Under the pieces are notes generated by a model. The model saw nothing but the letters and a program-made list of their open reading frames with translations. It was not told the origin of the DNA and made no database searches. Positions 8,162 to 15,432 of a stretch of 64,000 bases of DNA are shown here, piece by piece; position 1 is the stretch's first letter, and each line of letters starts with the position of its first letter. The stretch covers positions 1,017,749 through 1,081,748 of the forward strand of contig NZ_FOSE01000001.1 of the NCBI RefSeq assembly GCF_900114185.1. Direction: 5' to 3'. Position numbers and translations under genes: made by a program. Source of the DNA: Cellulomonas sp. KH9. GTDB lineage: Bacteria; Actinomycetota; Actinomycetes; Actinomycetales; Cellulomonadaceae.

Positions 8162-9222
8162 GCGTCCGCCGCCGGCGGGCGTGGGCGGCCGTCGCGGTCG
8201 TCGCGGTCCTGCTCGCCGGCGGCGCCGGGGTGCTGCTGCCGCGCACGCTGCTGCCCGCGCCGCCGGCCGCCACCGCACTCGACCCGGTGGGCGACGTGCG
8301 GACGCACGACCCCGCCCTCGTCGTCGGCGAGCCGGGGGAGCCCTGGTACGTGTTCTCGACCGGTGACGTGCGGGTGGGGCTGGGTGCCCCGCAGGTCCGG
8401 CGGTCCACGGACGACGGGCGCACCTGGGAGCTGGTCGGGACGGTGTGGGACGCCGCGACCCGCCCCGCCTGGGTGGAGGAGCGCATCCCGGGCGTCGAGA
8501 ACTTCTGGGCGCCGGAGGTCGTCGAGCACGACGGGACCTGGTACCTCTACTACGCCGCGTCGACCTTCGGCTCCAACCGCTCGCTCATCGGCCTCATGAC
8601 CAGCCCCACGCTCGACCCCGACGACCCGGCGTACGGCTGGGTCGACCGGGGGGAGGTCCTGTCCTCCGAGCCGGGGCGCGACGGCTGGAACGCCATCGAC
8701 GCCGGCGTCCTCGACGTCGACGGCACGCCGTGGCTGGCCTTCGGGTCGTTCTGGGGCGGCATCCAGCTGGTCGAGCTGGCGTGGCCGGACGGCCTGCGGG
8801 CCGACCCCGACGCCCCGCCGCGGCGCATCGCGAGCCGGGTCGGCGCGCCCAACGCGATCGAGGCGCCGTACCTGCTCCGGCGTGACGGCTGGTACTACCT
8901 CCTCGTGTCCCGGGACACCTGCTGCCGGGGCTCGGACTCGACGTACAGCATCGCGGTCGGGCGCTCGCGCGACGTGACGGGCCCGTACGTCGACCGTGCG
9001 GGCCGTGACATGACCATGGACGGCGGCGAGGTCCTGCTGGCCGGCCGCGGGGACATGGTGGGGCCCGGCGGGCAGTCGTACTCCCGCGGGTTCCTCGCCT
9101 TCCACTGGTACGACGCGGCGGCCGGCGGCGACTTCCGCCTGGGCGTCCGCGAGCTCGCGTGGGACGCGGACGGGTGGCCGGTGGCGACGACGCGCGAGGA
9201 GCAGGCCGCGGACCGGGGGTGA
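8158..9222 (+). CDS. GH43 endo-alpha-1,5-L-arabinanase, exported
   Basis: This 354-residue GH43 starts at a GTG overlapping the GH51 stop codon. Residues 1-8 are Arg-rich and about 9-28 form a hydrophobic export segment followed by a Pro/Ala linker. It is therefore either secreted or held by a signal anchor. Catalytic positions are D51 (HDPA), D181 (NAID) and E235 (NAIEAPY). FWAPEVV and FGSFWGGIQL are the usual arabinanase blade motifs. CC at DTCCRG is also seen in endo-arabinanases. It would cut arabinan outside the cell and generate oligosaccharides for the ABC importer encoded divergently. No carbohydrate-binding module is present. Confidence 0.88.
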   Translation: MSVRRRRAWAAVAVVAVLLAGGAGVLLPRTLLPAPPAATALDPVGDVRTHDPALVVGEPGEPWYVFSTGDVRVGLGAPQVRRSTDDGRTWELVGTVWDAATRPAWVEERIPGVENFWAPEVVEHDGTWYLYYAASTFGSNRSLIGLMTSPTLDPDDPAYGWVDRGEVLSSEPGRDGWNAIDAGVLDVDGTPWLAFGSFWGGIQLVELAWPDGLRADPDAPPRRIASRVGAPNAIEAPYLLRRDGWYYLLVSRDTCCRGSDSTYSIAVGRSRDVTGPYVDRAGRDMTMDGGEVLLAGRGDMVGPGGQSYSRGFLAFHWYDAAAGGDFRLGVRELAWDADGWPVATTREEQAADRG

Positions 9223-9247
9223 ACGGCGCGGGGTCGGCGGGCCGTCG

Positions 9248-9793
9248 TCAGAGCGGGCGCTCGAGGACGTAGTCGTCCTCGAGCCGTCCGCCGACCTGGA
9301 AGTGCCTGACGCCGACGACGGCGAACCCCTCACGGGTGTAGAACGACTGCGCGCGGGCGTTGTGCTGGTTCACGCCCAGCCACATGCCCGAGCCGCCCAG
9401 CGCGCGGCCGTGGTCGAACGACGTGCGCAGGAGCGTGGCGGCGACACCGGCGCCGTGGTGGTCGGGGTGCACGTAGCACTTGGACAGCTCGACGGTGGGG
9501 CGGATGTGGACGGCGGCGCGCGCGTCCTCGTCGGCGGGCTCGCCGGCGACGAGCACGGTGTAGCCGAGGAGCTCCCCGTCCGGGGTCGCGGCGACCAGCA
9601 CGACACGTGCCGGGTCGGCCACGTGCTGCTCGAACCGCTCGGTGCTCAGGTGCGCCGCCAGGAACGCACGCTGGTCCTCGGGCGTCGAGCCGGGCGGGCA
9701 CGCCAGGGGGAACGTCACGGCGGCGAGCGCGGCCAGGGCGGCGGCGTCCTGCGCGTCGGCGGTCCGCACGGACCACGTGGTCGTGGCGGTCAC
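9248..9793 (-). CDS. GNAT-family N-acetyltransferase
   Basis: This 181-residue single-domain protein carries the GNAT acetyl-CoA motif in ELSKCYVHPDHHGAGVAATL, where the Q/RxxGxG/A loop is HHGAGVA. The later beta-strand 5 segment is GMWLGVNQHNARAQSFY. This is followed by YTREGFAVVGVRHFQVGG, typical of acetyltransferases that modify small molecules or protein N-termini. The substrate is unknown. The GTG start overlaps the stop of the upstream HAD gene (GTGA), so the two are co-translated. Its 3' end faces the GH43 gene 25 bp away. An N-terminal extension read through the HAD gene in another frame is not credible. Confidence 0.85.
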   Translation of the reverse strand: MTATTTWSVRTADAQDAAALAALAAVTFPLACPPGSTPEDQRAFLAAHLSTERFEQHVADPARVVLVAATPDGELLGYTVLVAGEPADEDARAAVHIRPTVELSKCYVHPDHHGAGVAATLLRTSFDHGRALGGSGMWLGVNQHNARAQSFYTREGFAVVGVRHFQVGGRLEDDYVLERPL

Positions 9794-10656
9794 ACGGCCC
9801 CCATCCGGCGCCGGACCGACCGCAGGACGGCGCGCGCCACCACGGCCACGGCCCAGGTCAGGCCCGCCAGGCTCGCGGCGTTCACCCCGCGGCGTGCCTG
9901 CCGGCGGCGGTGGCGGAACTCGCGCACGGGCCACCCGACCTCGGCCGCGTGCCGGCGCAGGCGGCGGTCGGGGTTGATGGCGCACGGCCGGCCCACGGTG
10001 GACAGGATCGGCACGTCGTTCGTGGAGTCGCCGTAGGCGTGGCACAGGGCCAGGTCGTACCCCTCGCGCTCGGCCAGCGCGCGGACGGCGGCGGCCTTGG
10101 CCTCGCCGTGCAGCAGGTCCCCGACCAGCCGCCCGGTGTAGAAGCCCTCCACGTGCTCGGCGACCGTGCCCAGCGCCCCGGACGCACCCAGGCGGCGGGC
10201 GATGAGCTCGCCGATCTCCACGGGCGTGGCGGTCACCAGCCACACCGCGTGGCCGTCGGCCAGGTGGGCGTCGAGCAGCGCCTGGGTGCCCGGGTAGATG
10301 CGCAGGCTGAGGACCTCGTCGTAGACGTCCTCGGCGATCGCGGTCACCTCGGCCACCGAGTGCCCGCGCATGATGTCGAGGGCGCGGGCGCGCACGTCGT
10401 CGATCTGGTCCTTGTCCTCGCCGAACAGCCGGTAGCGGGCCTGCTGCCCGGCGAACCGCACGAGGTCCAGCTTGCGGAAGAACCCGCGCCGGTACAGGCC
10501 GACGGCGAGGTGGAAGGCGCTGGCCCCCCGGATGATCGTGTTGTCGACGTCGAAGAACGCGGCCACGCGTGTGCCGTCGTCCACCTGCGCCGCCCGCGGC
10601 GTCTGCGCGGTGGCGGCCACGACGGCGGGCTCGTCCGTGCCGTCGCCCGTTCGCAT
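9790..10656 (-). CDS. HAD-IB family hydrolase (SerB/CicA-like)
   Basis: This 288-residue protein has the HAD motif I FFDVDNTI (D36 nucleophile, D38), motif II in VTATPVEIG, and motif III/IV in CHAYGDSTNDVPIL. This places it in the HAD-IB phosphatase group with phosphoserine phosphatase-like folds. A basic stretch and a hydrophobic C-terminal segment (about residues 259-275) could attach it to the membrane, as in several actinobacterial HAD-IB proteins near lipid genes. The substrate is unknown. The ATG at 10656 is preferred because TACAGT lies exactly six bases upstream, suggesting a leaderless mRNA. It is coupled to the GNAT gene. Confidence 0.85.
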   Translation of the reverse strand: MRTGDGTDEPAVVAATAQTPRAAQVDDGTRVAAFFDVDNTIIRGASAFHLAVGLYRRGFFRKLDLVRFAGQQARYRLFGEDKDQIDDVRARALDIMRGHSVAEVTAIAEDVYDEVLSLRIYPGTQALLDAHLADGHAVWLVTATPVEIGELIARRLGASGALGTVAEHVEGFYTGRLVGDLLHGEAKAAAVRALAEREGYDLALCHAYGDSTNDVPILSTVGRPCAINPDRRLRRHAAEVGWPVREFRHRRRQARRGVNAASLAGLTWAVAVVARAVLRSVRRRMGAV

Positions 10657-10662
10657 CCCGAC

Positions 10663-10668
10663 ACTGTA
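10663..10668 (-). promoter_or_regulatory. Leaderless-type -10 (TACAGT) of HAD gene
   Basis: TACAGT on the minus strand ends six bases before the ATG at 10656, so transcription would start at the start codon. No Shine-Dalgarno sequence is present. Confidence 0.6.
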
Positions 10669-10748
10669 ACGAGCGCGGGGCCCGACGTGACGCAGGGTCC
10701 GCGACGTGCCCACGTGCCGGGGCGTGCCGGCGCCGGGGGCGGCACGGC

Positions 10749-10754
10749 TAGCGT
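10749..10754 (+). promoter_or_regulatory. Leaderless-type -10 (TAGCGT) of glutaredoxin gene
   Basis: TAGCGT is followed by six bases and then the GTG start at 10761. No ribosome-binding site lies in between. Confidence 0.6.
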
Positions 10755-10760
10755 GGGCGC

Positions 10761-11039
10761 GTGAGCGGGACGAGCGCACCGCGGGTGGTGCTGTACGGAC
10801 GGGCCGGCTGCCACCTGTGCGACGACGCGCGGGCGCTCGTCGAGCGGGTGTGCGGCGAGGTCGGTGCGACCTGGGCGGAGGTCGACGTCGACGTGCCGGG
10901 ACCCGACGGCCGGCTGCCGGCCGACGAGCTGGGTGAGCTGGTGCCGGTGGTCGACGTCGACGGGGTGCGGCGCGGGTACTGGCGGATCGACGAGGCGCGC
11001 CTGCGGCGGGCTCTCGCGGCGGGGGGCGGCAGGCCCTAG
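10761..11039 (+). CDS. Glutaredoxin-like (DUF836) thiol protein
   Basis: This 92-residue thioredoxin-fold protein has a CHLC redox motif (C17, C20) after the first strand RVVLYGRAGC. Its VPVVDVDGVRRGYWRIDE segment contains the cis-Pro expected in glutaredoxins. It probably handles disulfides in the cytoplasm; no partner is identifiable. It lies 53 bp upstream of rex in the same direction and could share a transcript with it, linking thiol redox to NADH sensing. The start is GTG with a leaderless-type promoter. The length is normal for DUF836. Confidence 0.82.
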   Translation: MSGTSAPRVVLYGRAGCHLCDDARALVERVCGEVGATWAEVDVDVPGPDGRLPADELGELVPVVDVDGVRRGYWRIDEARLRRALAAGGGRP

Positions 11040-11091
11040 CGTGTGATCCTGGCGCCGGGGCCGTGCCCGGCGACGCGGGTGCGGAGGGTCA

Positions 11092-11790
11092 GTGGACGGT
11101 CGGCGCAGCGCAGCACGACGCGGGGCCGACGGCCGCGCGGGACGTGACGGCCAGCCGGTGCCGTCCGCCACGGTCGGGCGGCTGCCGGGCTACCTGCGGG
11201 CCCTCGAGGCGACCGCGGCGGCCGGTGCCGTCCTCACGTCGTCGGACGAGCTGGCGGAGCGTGCGGGCGTGACCCCGGCACAGCTGCGCAAGGACCTGTC
11301 GTACCTCGGCTCGTACGGGCGGCGCGGGGTGGGCTACGACGTCGCGCACCTGCGGGAGCAGATCACGGTGGCCCTCGGGCTGGCGGACGTGCGCCGGGTG
11401 CTGCTGGTGGGCGTCGGCAACCTGGGGCACGCCCTGGCGAACTACGCCGGCATCGCCGAGCGGGGCTTCGTGCTGGTGGGGCTCGTCGACGCCGACCCGG
11501 CCGTGGTGGGTACCACGGTGGCCGGGCTCGTGGTCGAGCCGGCCGACGACCTGGCGGAGGTGGTGGCGCGCACGGGGGCGACGATCGCGGTGCTGACGAC
11601 GCCCGCGGCCGTCGCCCAGCAGGTGTGCGACGCGCTGGTCGCCGCCGGGGTGGTGGGGGTGCTCACGTTCGCGCCGTGCGCGCTGCGCGTGCCGCCGCAC
11701 GTCGACGTGCGGGCGGTGGACGTGGCGTCCGAGCTGCAGATCCTGGCGTTCCACGACCGCGCGCGCAGCGCCGGCGGCGGGGTGTCGTGA
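11092..11790 (+). CDS. rex: Redox-sensing transcriptional repressor Rex
   Basis: This 232-residue protein has an N-terminal winged helix (about residues 28-85, including TPAQLRKDLSYLGSYGRRGVG). A Rossmann domain follows with GVGNLGHAL (about 107-114) and the swapped C-terminal helix LQILAFHDRA. Rex binds DNA when NAD+ is high and releases when NADH rises. In Streptomyces it controls nuo, cytochrome bd and its own operon. A good match to its operator lies upstream of the menJ-nuo operon in this window (32169-32184). The GTG start at 11092 gives a 27-residue basic extension, and an internal GTG at 11158 is also plausible. No hemA follows it; a strong hairpin ends the unit. Confidence 0.93.
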   Translation: MDGRRSAARRGADGRAGRDGQPVPSATVGRLPGYLRALEATAAAGAVLTSSDELAERAGVTPAQLRKDLSYLGSYGRRGVGYDVAHLREQITVALGLADVRRVLLVGVGNLGHALANYAGIAERGFVLVGLVDADPAVVGTTVAGLVVEPADDLAEVVARTGATIAVLTTPAAVAQQVCDALVAAGVVGVLTFAPCALRVPPHVDVRAVDVASELQILAFHDRARSAGGGVS

Positions 11791-11831
11791 GCGGGGGCGC
11801 CCAGGGGCGGTGCCGGCCGTGGCCGGACGTG

Positions 11832-11868
11832 CCGCGAGGGCGCGACGGGGGACGTCGCGCCCTCGCGG
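11832..11868. terminator. Bidirectional hairpin between rex and yceI
   Basis: A 15-bp stem (11832-11846 with 11854-11868) closes a 7-base loop. It lies midway between two converging genes and has no T-tract. It could end both transcripts. Confidence 0.65.
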
Positions 11869-11902
11869 GCGGGGTCGGGGCGCGGTGCCCCGGTGGGGTG
11901 CG

Positions 11903-12448
11903 TCAGGCCTTGATGGCGGACACGTCCAGGTCGATGCGGACCTTGTCGGCGACGAGGACGCCGCCCGCCTCGAGCGCGGCGTTCCACGTGAGGCCGAAGT
12001 CCTTGCGGGAGATGGTGACGGTCGCCTCGAAGCCGGCGCGCGTGTTGCCGAACGGGTCCACCGCGGTGCCGTTGAACTCGGTCTCCAGCTCGACCTCGCG
12101 CGTGACGCCGTGGATCGTCAGGTCGCCGACGACCACGTGCTTGTCGCCGTCCGTGCGGATGGCGGTGGAGACGAAGGTCCACTCGCCGAACGTCTCGACG
12201 TCGAAGAAGTCGCCGCTCTTGAGGTGGCCGTCGCGGTTGGCGTCACCGGTGGTGACCGTCGACGGGTCGAGCGTCACGGAGACGGCCGAGGACTCCAGGT
12301 CCTCACCGACGGTGAGGGCGCCCGACGTCACGGCGACCGTGCCGCGGACCTTGGAGATGCCGGCGTGACGGACCGTGAAGGACGCGTCCGTGTGCGTCGG
12401 GTCGAGGTTCCAGGTGCCGGCGGTGAGGCCGGTGGGCAGAGCGGTCAT
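11903..12448 (-). CDS. YceI-family lipocalin-like protein
   Basis: This 181-residue protein starts GTWNLDPTHTDASFTVRH and keeps the YceI fold signature through GDLTIHGVTREVELETEF. YceI proteins form an extended barrel that binds isoprenoid-like lipids, including polyprenyl chains of quinones. Here there is no signal peptide, so it is cytoplasmic, as in many actinobacteria. GGAGG is well placed before the ATG at 12448. It is divergent from a MarR regulator, the common arrangement for YceI, and that regulator probably controls it. A link to menaquinone handling is tempting but only inferred. Confidence 0.9.
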   Translation of the reverse strand: MTALPTGLTAGTWNLDPTHTDASFTVRHAGISKVRGTVAVTSGALTVGEDLESSAVSVTLDPSTVTTGDANRDGHLKSGDFFDVETFGEWTFVSTAIRTDGDKHVVVGDLTIHGVTREVELETEFNGTAVDPFGNTRAGFEATVTISRKDFGLTWNAALEAGGVLVADKVRIDLDVSAIKA

Positions 12449-12482
12449 GGGGGTCCTCCGCTGTTGGTGCCGAACGATTTCG

Positions 12483-12511
12483 TTGATTCGACAAGTAACT
12501 GTTGTTGACAT
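12483..12511. promoter_or_regulatory. yceI-marR intergenic promoter with palindrome
   Basis: This is a locally A/T-rich island in very G/C-rich DNA. It contains an ACAA-N7-TTGT inverted repeat (12491-12505). A possible rightward promoter, TTGATT (12483-12488) and TGACAT (12506-12511), has 17-bp spacing, so the palindrome fills the spacer. A MarR dimer bound there would block transcription. Confidence 0.5.
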
Positions 12512-12556
12512 TTCTACTACGGTGGGCTGCCGACCGCAACCCCGAGGAGGACACCC

Positions 12557-13054
12557 GTGCCCGACGACGTGCGCTGGCTCTCCGCCACGCAGCAGCGGGA
12601 CTGGCGCGCGTTCCGCGACGGGACCGCGCTGCTGTTCGACGTCCTGGGGCGTGAGCTGGACGAGAGCAGCGGGCTGTCGATGGGGGAGTACGAGGTGCTG
12701 GTGCGGCTCTCCGAGGCGCCGCGCCGCGCCCTGCGCATGTCCGAGCTCGCGGACGACCTCGCGCACTCCCGCAGCCGGCTGACGCACACCGTCGCCCGCA
12801 TGGAGCGCGCCGGCATCGTCCGGCGGGAGCCCGCACCCGACGACGCCCGCGGCGTGAACTGCGTGCTGACCGAGCACGGGTGGCAGGTGCTCGTGGCCGC
12901 GGCACCGGGTCACGTCGAGTCCGTGCGGCGGCACCTGGTCGACGTGCTGGACGACGCCCAGCTGGCCGCGCTGGGCGCGGCGATGCGCGTCGTCGTCACG
13001 CACCTGCGTGGCCCGGGGTGCCCGCCCGCCGCCGACGGGGCCGCCGCACCCTGA
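12557..13054 (+). CDS. MarR-family transcriptional regulator
   Basis: This 165-residue winged-helix protein is of normal MarR length. The core runs from GLSMGEYEVLVRLSEAP through the recognition helix SRSRLTHTVARMERAGIV to the wing RREPAPDDARGVNCVLT, which carries the family DxR motif. N- and C-terminal helices would form the dimer interface. It lies divergent from yceI with 108 bp between start codons and a candidate operator there, so autoregulation and control of yceI are likely. The ligand is unknown. GAGGAGG precedes the GTG start at 12557. Confidence 0.9.
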   Translation: MPDDVRWLSATQQRDWRAFRDGTALLFDVLGRELDESSGLSMGEYEVLVRLSEAPRRALRMSELADDLAHSRSRLTHTVARMERAGIVRREPAPDDARGVNCVLTEHGWQVLVAAAPGHVESVRRHLVDVLDDAQLAALGAAMRVVVTHLRGPGCPPAADGAAAP

Positions 13055-13092
13055 GCCCGCCGACGCGCGCACGGGCACGGCGCAGACTTTGC

Positions 13093-13098
13093 GACACT
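13093..13098 (+). promoter_or_regulatory. Leaderless-type -10 (GACACT) of phosphatase gene
   Basis: GACACT is followed by six bases and the ATG at 13105. The first base departs from the TANNNT form. Confidence 0.45.
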
Positions 13099-13104
13099 GT
13101 GCAC

Positions 13105-13761
13105 ATGGTCGCCACGACGGTCCACCTGCTGCGGCACGGTGAGGTGCACAACCCCGAAGGTCTGCTCTACGGCCGACTGCCCGGCTACCGGCTGTCCGAG
13201 CGGGGGCTGAGGATGGCCGAGCTCGTCGCCGCCACGCTGGCCGGCGAGCAGGGCGCGCCCCGGCGCGACGTGGTCGTGGTCACGTCCTCCCCGCTGCAGC
13301 GCGCGCAGGAGACCGCCGCACCCATCGCCGCGGCGTTCGGTGTGCCCGTCGGCACGGACGACCGGCTGATCGAGGCCGACAACCACTTCCAGGGCATGAC
13401 CTTCGGCGTCGGCGACGGCTCGCTGCGGCACCCGGCCCACTGGCCCTTCCTGCGCAACCCCTTCCGCCCGTCGTGGGGCGAGCCGTACGCCGAGCAGGTC
13501 GACCGGGTGCTCGCCGCGGTCGACGCCGCCCGCGCCGCCGCGCGCGGCCACGAGGCCGTGCTCGTCAGCCACCAGCTGCCGATCTGGGTGACGCGCCGGG
13601 CGCTCGAGAACCGCCGCCTGTGGCACGACCCCCGCCGCCGGCAGTGCGCGCTCGCCTCCCTCACGACGCTCCGGTTCGAGGACGACACGCTGGTCGGCGT
13701 CGGCTACGGCGAGCCCGCCGCGTCCCTGCTGCCCGGAGCGTCCCCCGTCGCAGGGGCCTGA
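13105..13761 (+). CDS. Histidine phosphatase (phosphoglycerate mutase-like)
   Basis: This 218-residue protein has the LLRHGE motif (catalytic H11) of the histidine phosphatase superfamily, a second catalytic His in VLVSHQLP, and the usual Arg residues in SSPLQRAQET. The substrate is not evident. It precedes a TlpA-like gene by one base in a layout that I recall being conserved with cytochrome c maturation genes in mycobacteria (the Rv0525-Rv0529 region). It may therefore belong to that operon without being required chemically. The ATG at 13105 is chosen because of the leaderless-type promoter just before it. Confidence 0.88.
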   Translation: MVATTVHLLRHGEVHNPEGLLYGRLPGYRLSERGLRMAELVAATLAGEQGAPRRDVVVVTSSPLQRAQETAAPIAAAFGVPVGTDDRLIEADNHFQGMTFGVGDGSLRHPAHWPFLRNPFRPSWGEPYAEQVDRVLAAVDAARAAARGHEAVLVSHQLPIWVTRRALENRRLWHDPRRRQCALASLTTLRFEDDTLVGVGYGEPAASLLPGASPVAGA

Positions 13762-13762
13762 C

Positions 13763-14479
13763 GTGCGTCGCCGCCCCGCCCGCCGGCACCGCGCCGCCCT
13801 CGTCCCCGCGGCCCTGGCCACGACCCTCGCCCTCCTGCTCGCCGGGTGCGGCACCGACGACCCCGCGGGGGACGTGCCGGACGTCGTCGACCAGGGCTAC
13901 CAGTCCGGCGACGGGTCCACCACCACGTGGGCACCGGACGACCGTGTCGGCCCCCTGACGATCACCGGCACCGACTACGAGGGCGGTGCGCACGACCTGG
14001 CGCAGTGGCGCGGCGACGTCGTGCTGCTCAACACCTGGTACGCCGCGTGCCCGCCGTGCCGGGCGGAGGCGCCCGACCTCGCGGCCGTCGCCACCGACTA
14101 CGCCGACCAGGGCCTGCGGGTGCTGGGCATCAACAGCCGGGACGCCGCCGGCACCGCCCAGGCGTTCCAGCGGCAGCTCGCCGTGCCCTACCCGTCGCTC
14201 GACGACACCAGCGGTACCGCGATCGCCGCGCTGCAGGGGGTCGTCCCCGTCAACGCGGTCCCCACCACCGTGCTGCTGGACCGCGAGGGCCGCGTGGCCG
14301 CGCGCGTGCTCGGGCTCGTCGAGCCCTCGACGCTGCGCGCGCTGGTCGAGGACCTGCTGGCGGAGGACCCGTCGGCGCGGGACGCGGCCGGTGCCGGGAG
14401 CACGCCGGACGCCTCGGCCTCCGGGCCGGCGGCCACGGTCGTCCCGCCGCCGGGTGCACCCGCGGGGGGTGCGCGGTGA
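13763..14479 (+). CDS. TlpA/ResA-like thioredoxin lipoprotein
   Basis: This 238-residue protein has a lipoprotein signal (basic N-terminus, lipobox LAGC with Cys29). A thioredoxin domain carries the [13 protein letters not shown] active site (CPPC, 96-99) and the cis-Pro segment AVPTTVLLD. It would sit outside the membrane and reduce apocytochrome c cysteines with electrons supplied by CcdA, encoded immediately downstream. The C-terminal 40 residues are an Ala/Pro/Gly-rich tail. The stop codon overlaps the ccdA start (GTGA). Its place in a System II cluster supports a ResA/CcsX role over general thiol chemistry. Confidence 0.9.
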   Translation: MRRRPARRHRAALVPAALATTLALLLAGCGTDDPAGDVPDVVDQGYQSGDGSTTTWAPDDRVGPLTITGTDYEGGAHDLAQWRGDVVLLNTWYAACPPCRAEAPDLAAVATDYADQGLRVLGINSRDAAGTAQAFQRQLAVPYPSLDDTSGTAIAALQGVVPVNAVPTTVLLDREGRVAARVLGLVEPSTLRALVEDLLAEDPSARDAAGAGSTPDASASGPAATVVPPPGAPAGGAR

Positions 14480-15432
14480 GCGGGGTGCTCACCGCCGGGC
14501 TCGGCGCGACCGTCGTCGACGGCTCCCTCCTGCTCGCCGTCCCCGTCGCGCTGCTCGCGGGCCTGGTGTCCTTCGCGTCCCCGTGCGTCCTGCCGCTGGT
14601 GCCCGGCTACCTCGGGCTGCTCGGCGGGCTCGTCGGTGGCGTGCGCCGAGCACCGGGCGCGCGGCTCGGGCTCGTGGACGCGACGGGCGTCGTCCGCCTG
14701 GGCGCGGCCACCGCCGCGCCCGTGACCGCCGCGCCCGCCACCGCCGCGGCCGACGTCCGCCCGACGGCCGTGCCGGCCGACGCCGGAGCCACTGCGCTGC
14801 CGGCCGCCGCGGACGGTGCCGCGGTGCCGCTGCCCACGCCGGCGGGTCGTCGGACGCTGCTGCTGGGCGCGACGCTCTTCGTCGCGGGCTTCACCCTCGT
14901 GTTCGTGGCCTTCGGCACCCTCGCCGGCACGCTCGGCGCCGCGCTGTGGCAGTGGCAGGACCCGGTGAGCCGCGTGCTCGGCGCGCTCACCGTCGTGCTG
15001 GGCCTCGCGTTCCTCGGGGCCGTGCCCTTCCTGCAGGCCGCGCGCCGGCCGCGGCTCGCGCCGCGCGCGGGCGTGTGGGGTGCGCCCCTGCTCGGTGTCG
15101 CGTTCGGGCTCGGGTGGACCCCGTGCATCGGGCCGACGCTCGCCGCGATCCTGACCCTGTCCCTCACCGGTGGGTCCGCGGGGCGCGGCGCGCTGCTCGC
15201 GGCCGTGTTCTGCGTGGGCCTGGGCCTGCCGTTCGTGCTCGTCGGCCTCGGGCTGCAGCGCTCGCAGCGCGCCGTGCGCTGGCTGCAGCGGCACCGGCTC
15301 GCCGTCCAGCGCACCGGTGGCGCCGTCCTCGTCGTGCTCGGCGTCGCGCTCCTCACCGGTGCGTGGGGCACGTGGGCGGCCTGGCTGCAGGGCGCCCTGA
15401 CCGGTGGCGACCCGTTCGTGCCGGCGCTGTGA
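14476..15432 (+). CDS. ccdA: CcdA-type cytochrome c biogenesis membrane protein
   Basis: This 318-residue, roughly six-helix protein carries both redox cysteines of the CcdA/DsbD family, C37 in [14 protein letters not shown] and C217 in [12 protein letters not shown]. It shuttles electrons from cytoplasmic thioredoxin to the extracytoplasmic TlpA-like protein. An Ala/Pro/Thr-rich insert at about residues 56-125 separates helix 1 from helix 2, making it longer than the typical protein of about 240 residues. Start and stop overlap both neighbours by 4 bp, so tlpA, ccdA and resB are coupled. Confidence 0.92.
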   Translation: MSGVLTAGLGATVVDGSLLLAVPVALLAGLVSFASPCVLPLVPGYLGLLGGLVGGVRRAPGARLGLVDATGVVRLGAATAAPVTAAPATAAADVRPTAVPADAGATALPAAADGAAVPLPTPAGRRTLLLGATLFVAGFTLVFVAFGTLAGTLGAALWQWQDPVSRVLGALTVVLGLAFLGAVPFLQAARRPRLAPRAGVWGAPLLGVAFGLGWTPCIGPTLAAILTLSLTGGSAGRGALLAAVFCVGLGLPFVLVGLGLQRSQRAVRWLQRHRLAVQRTGGAVLVVLGVALLTGAWGTWAAWLQGALTGGDPFVPAL

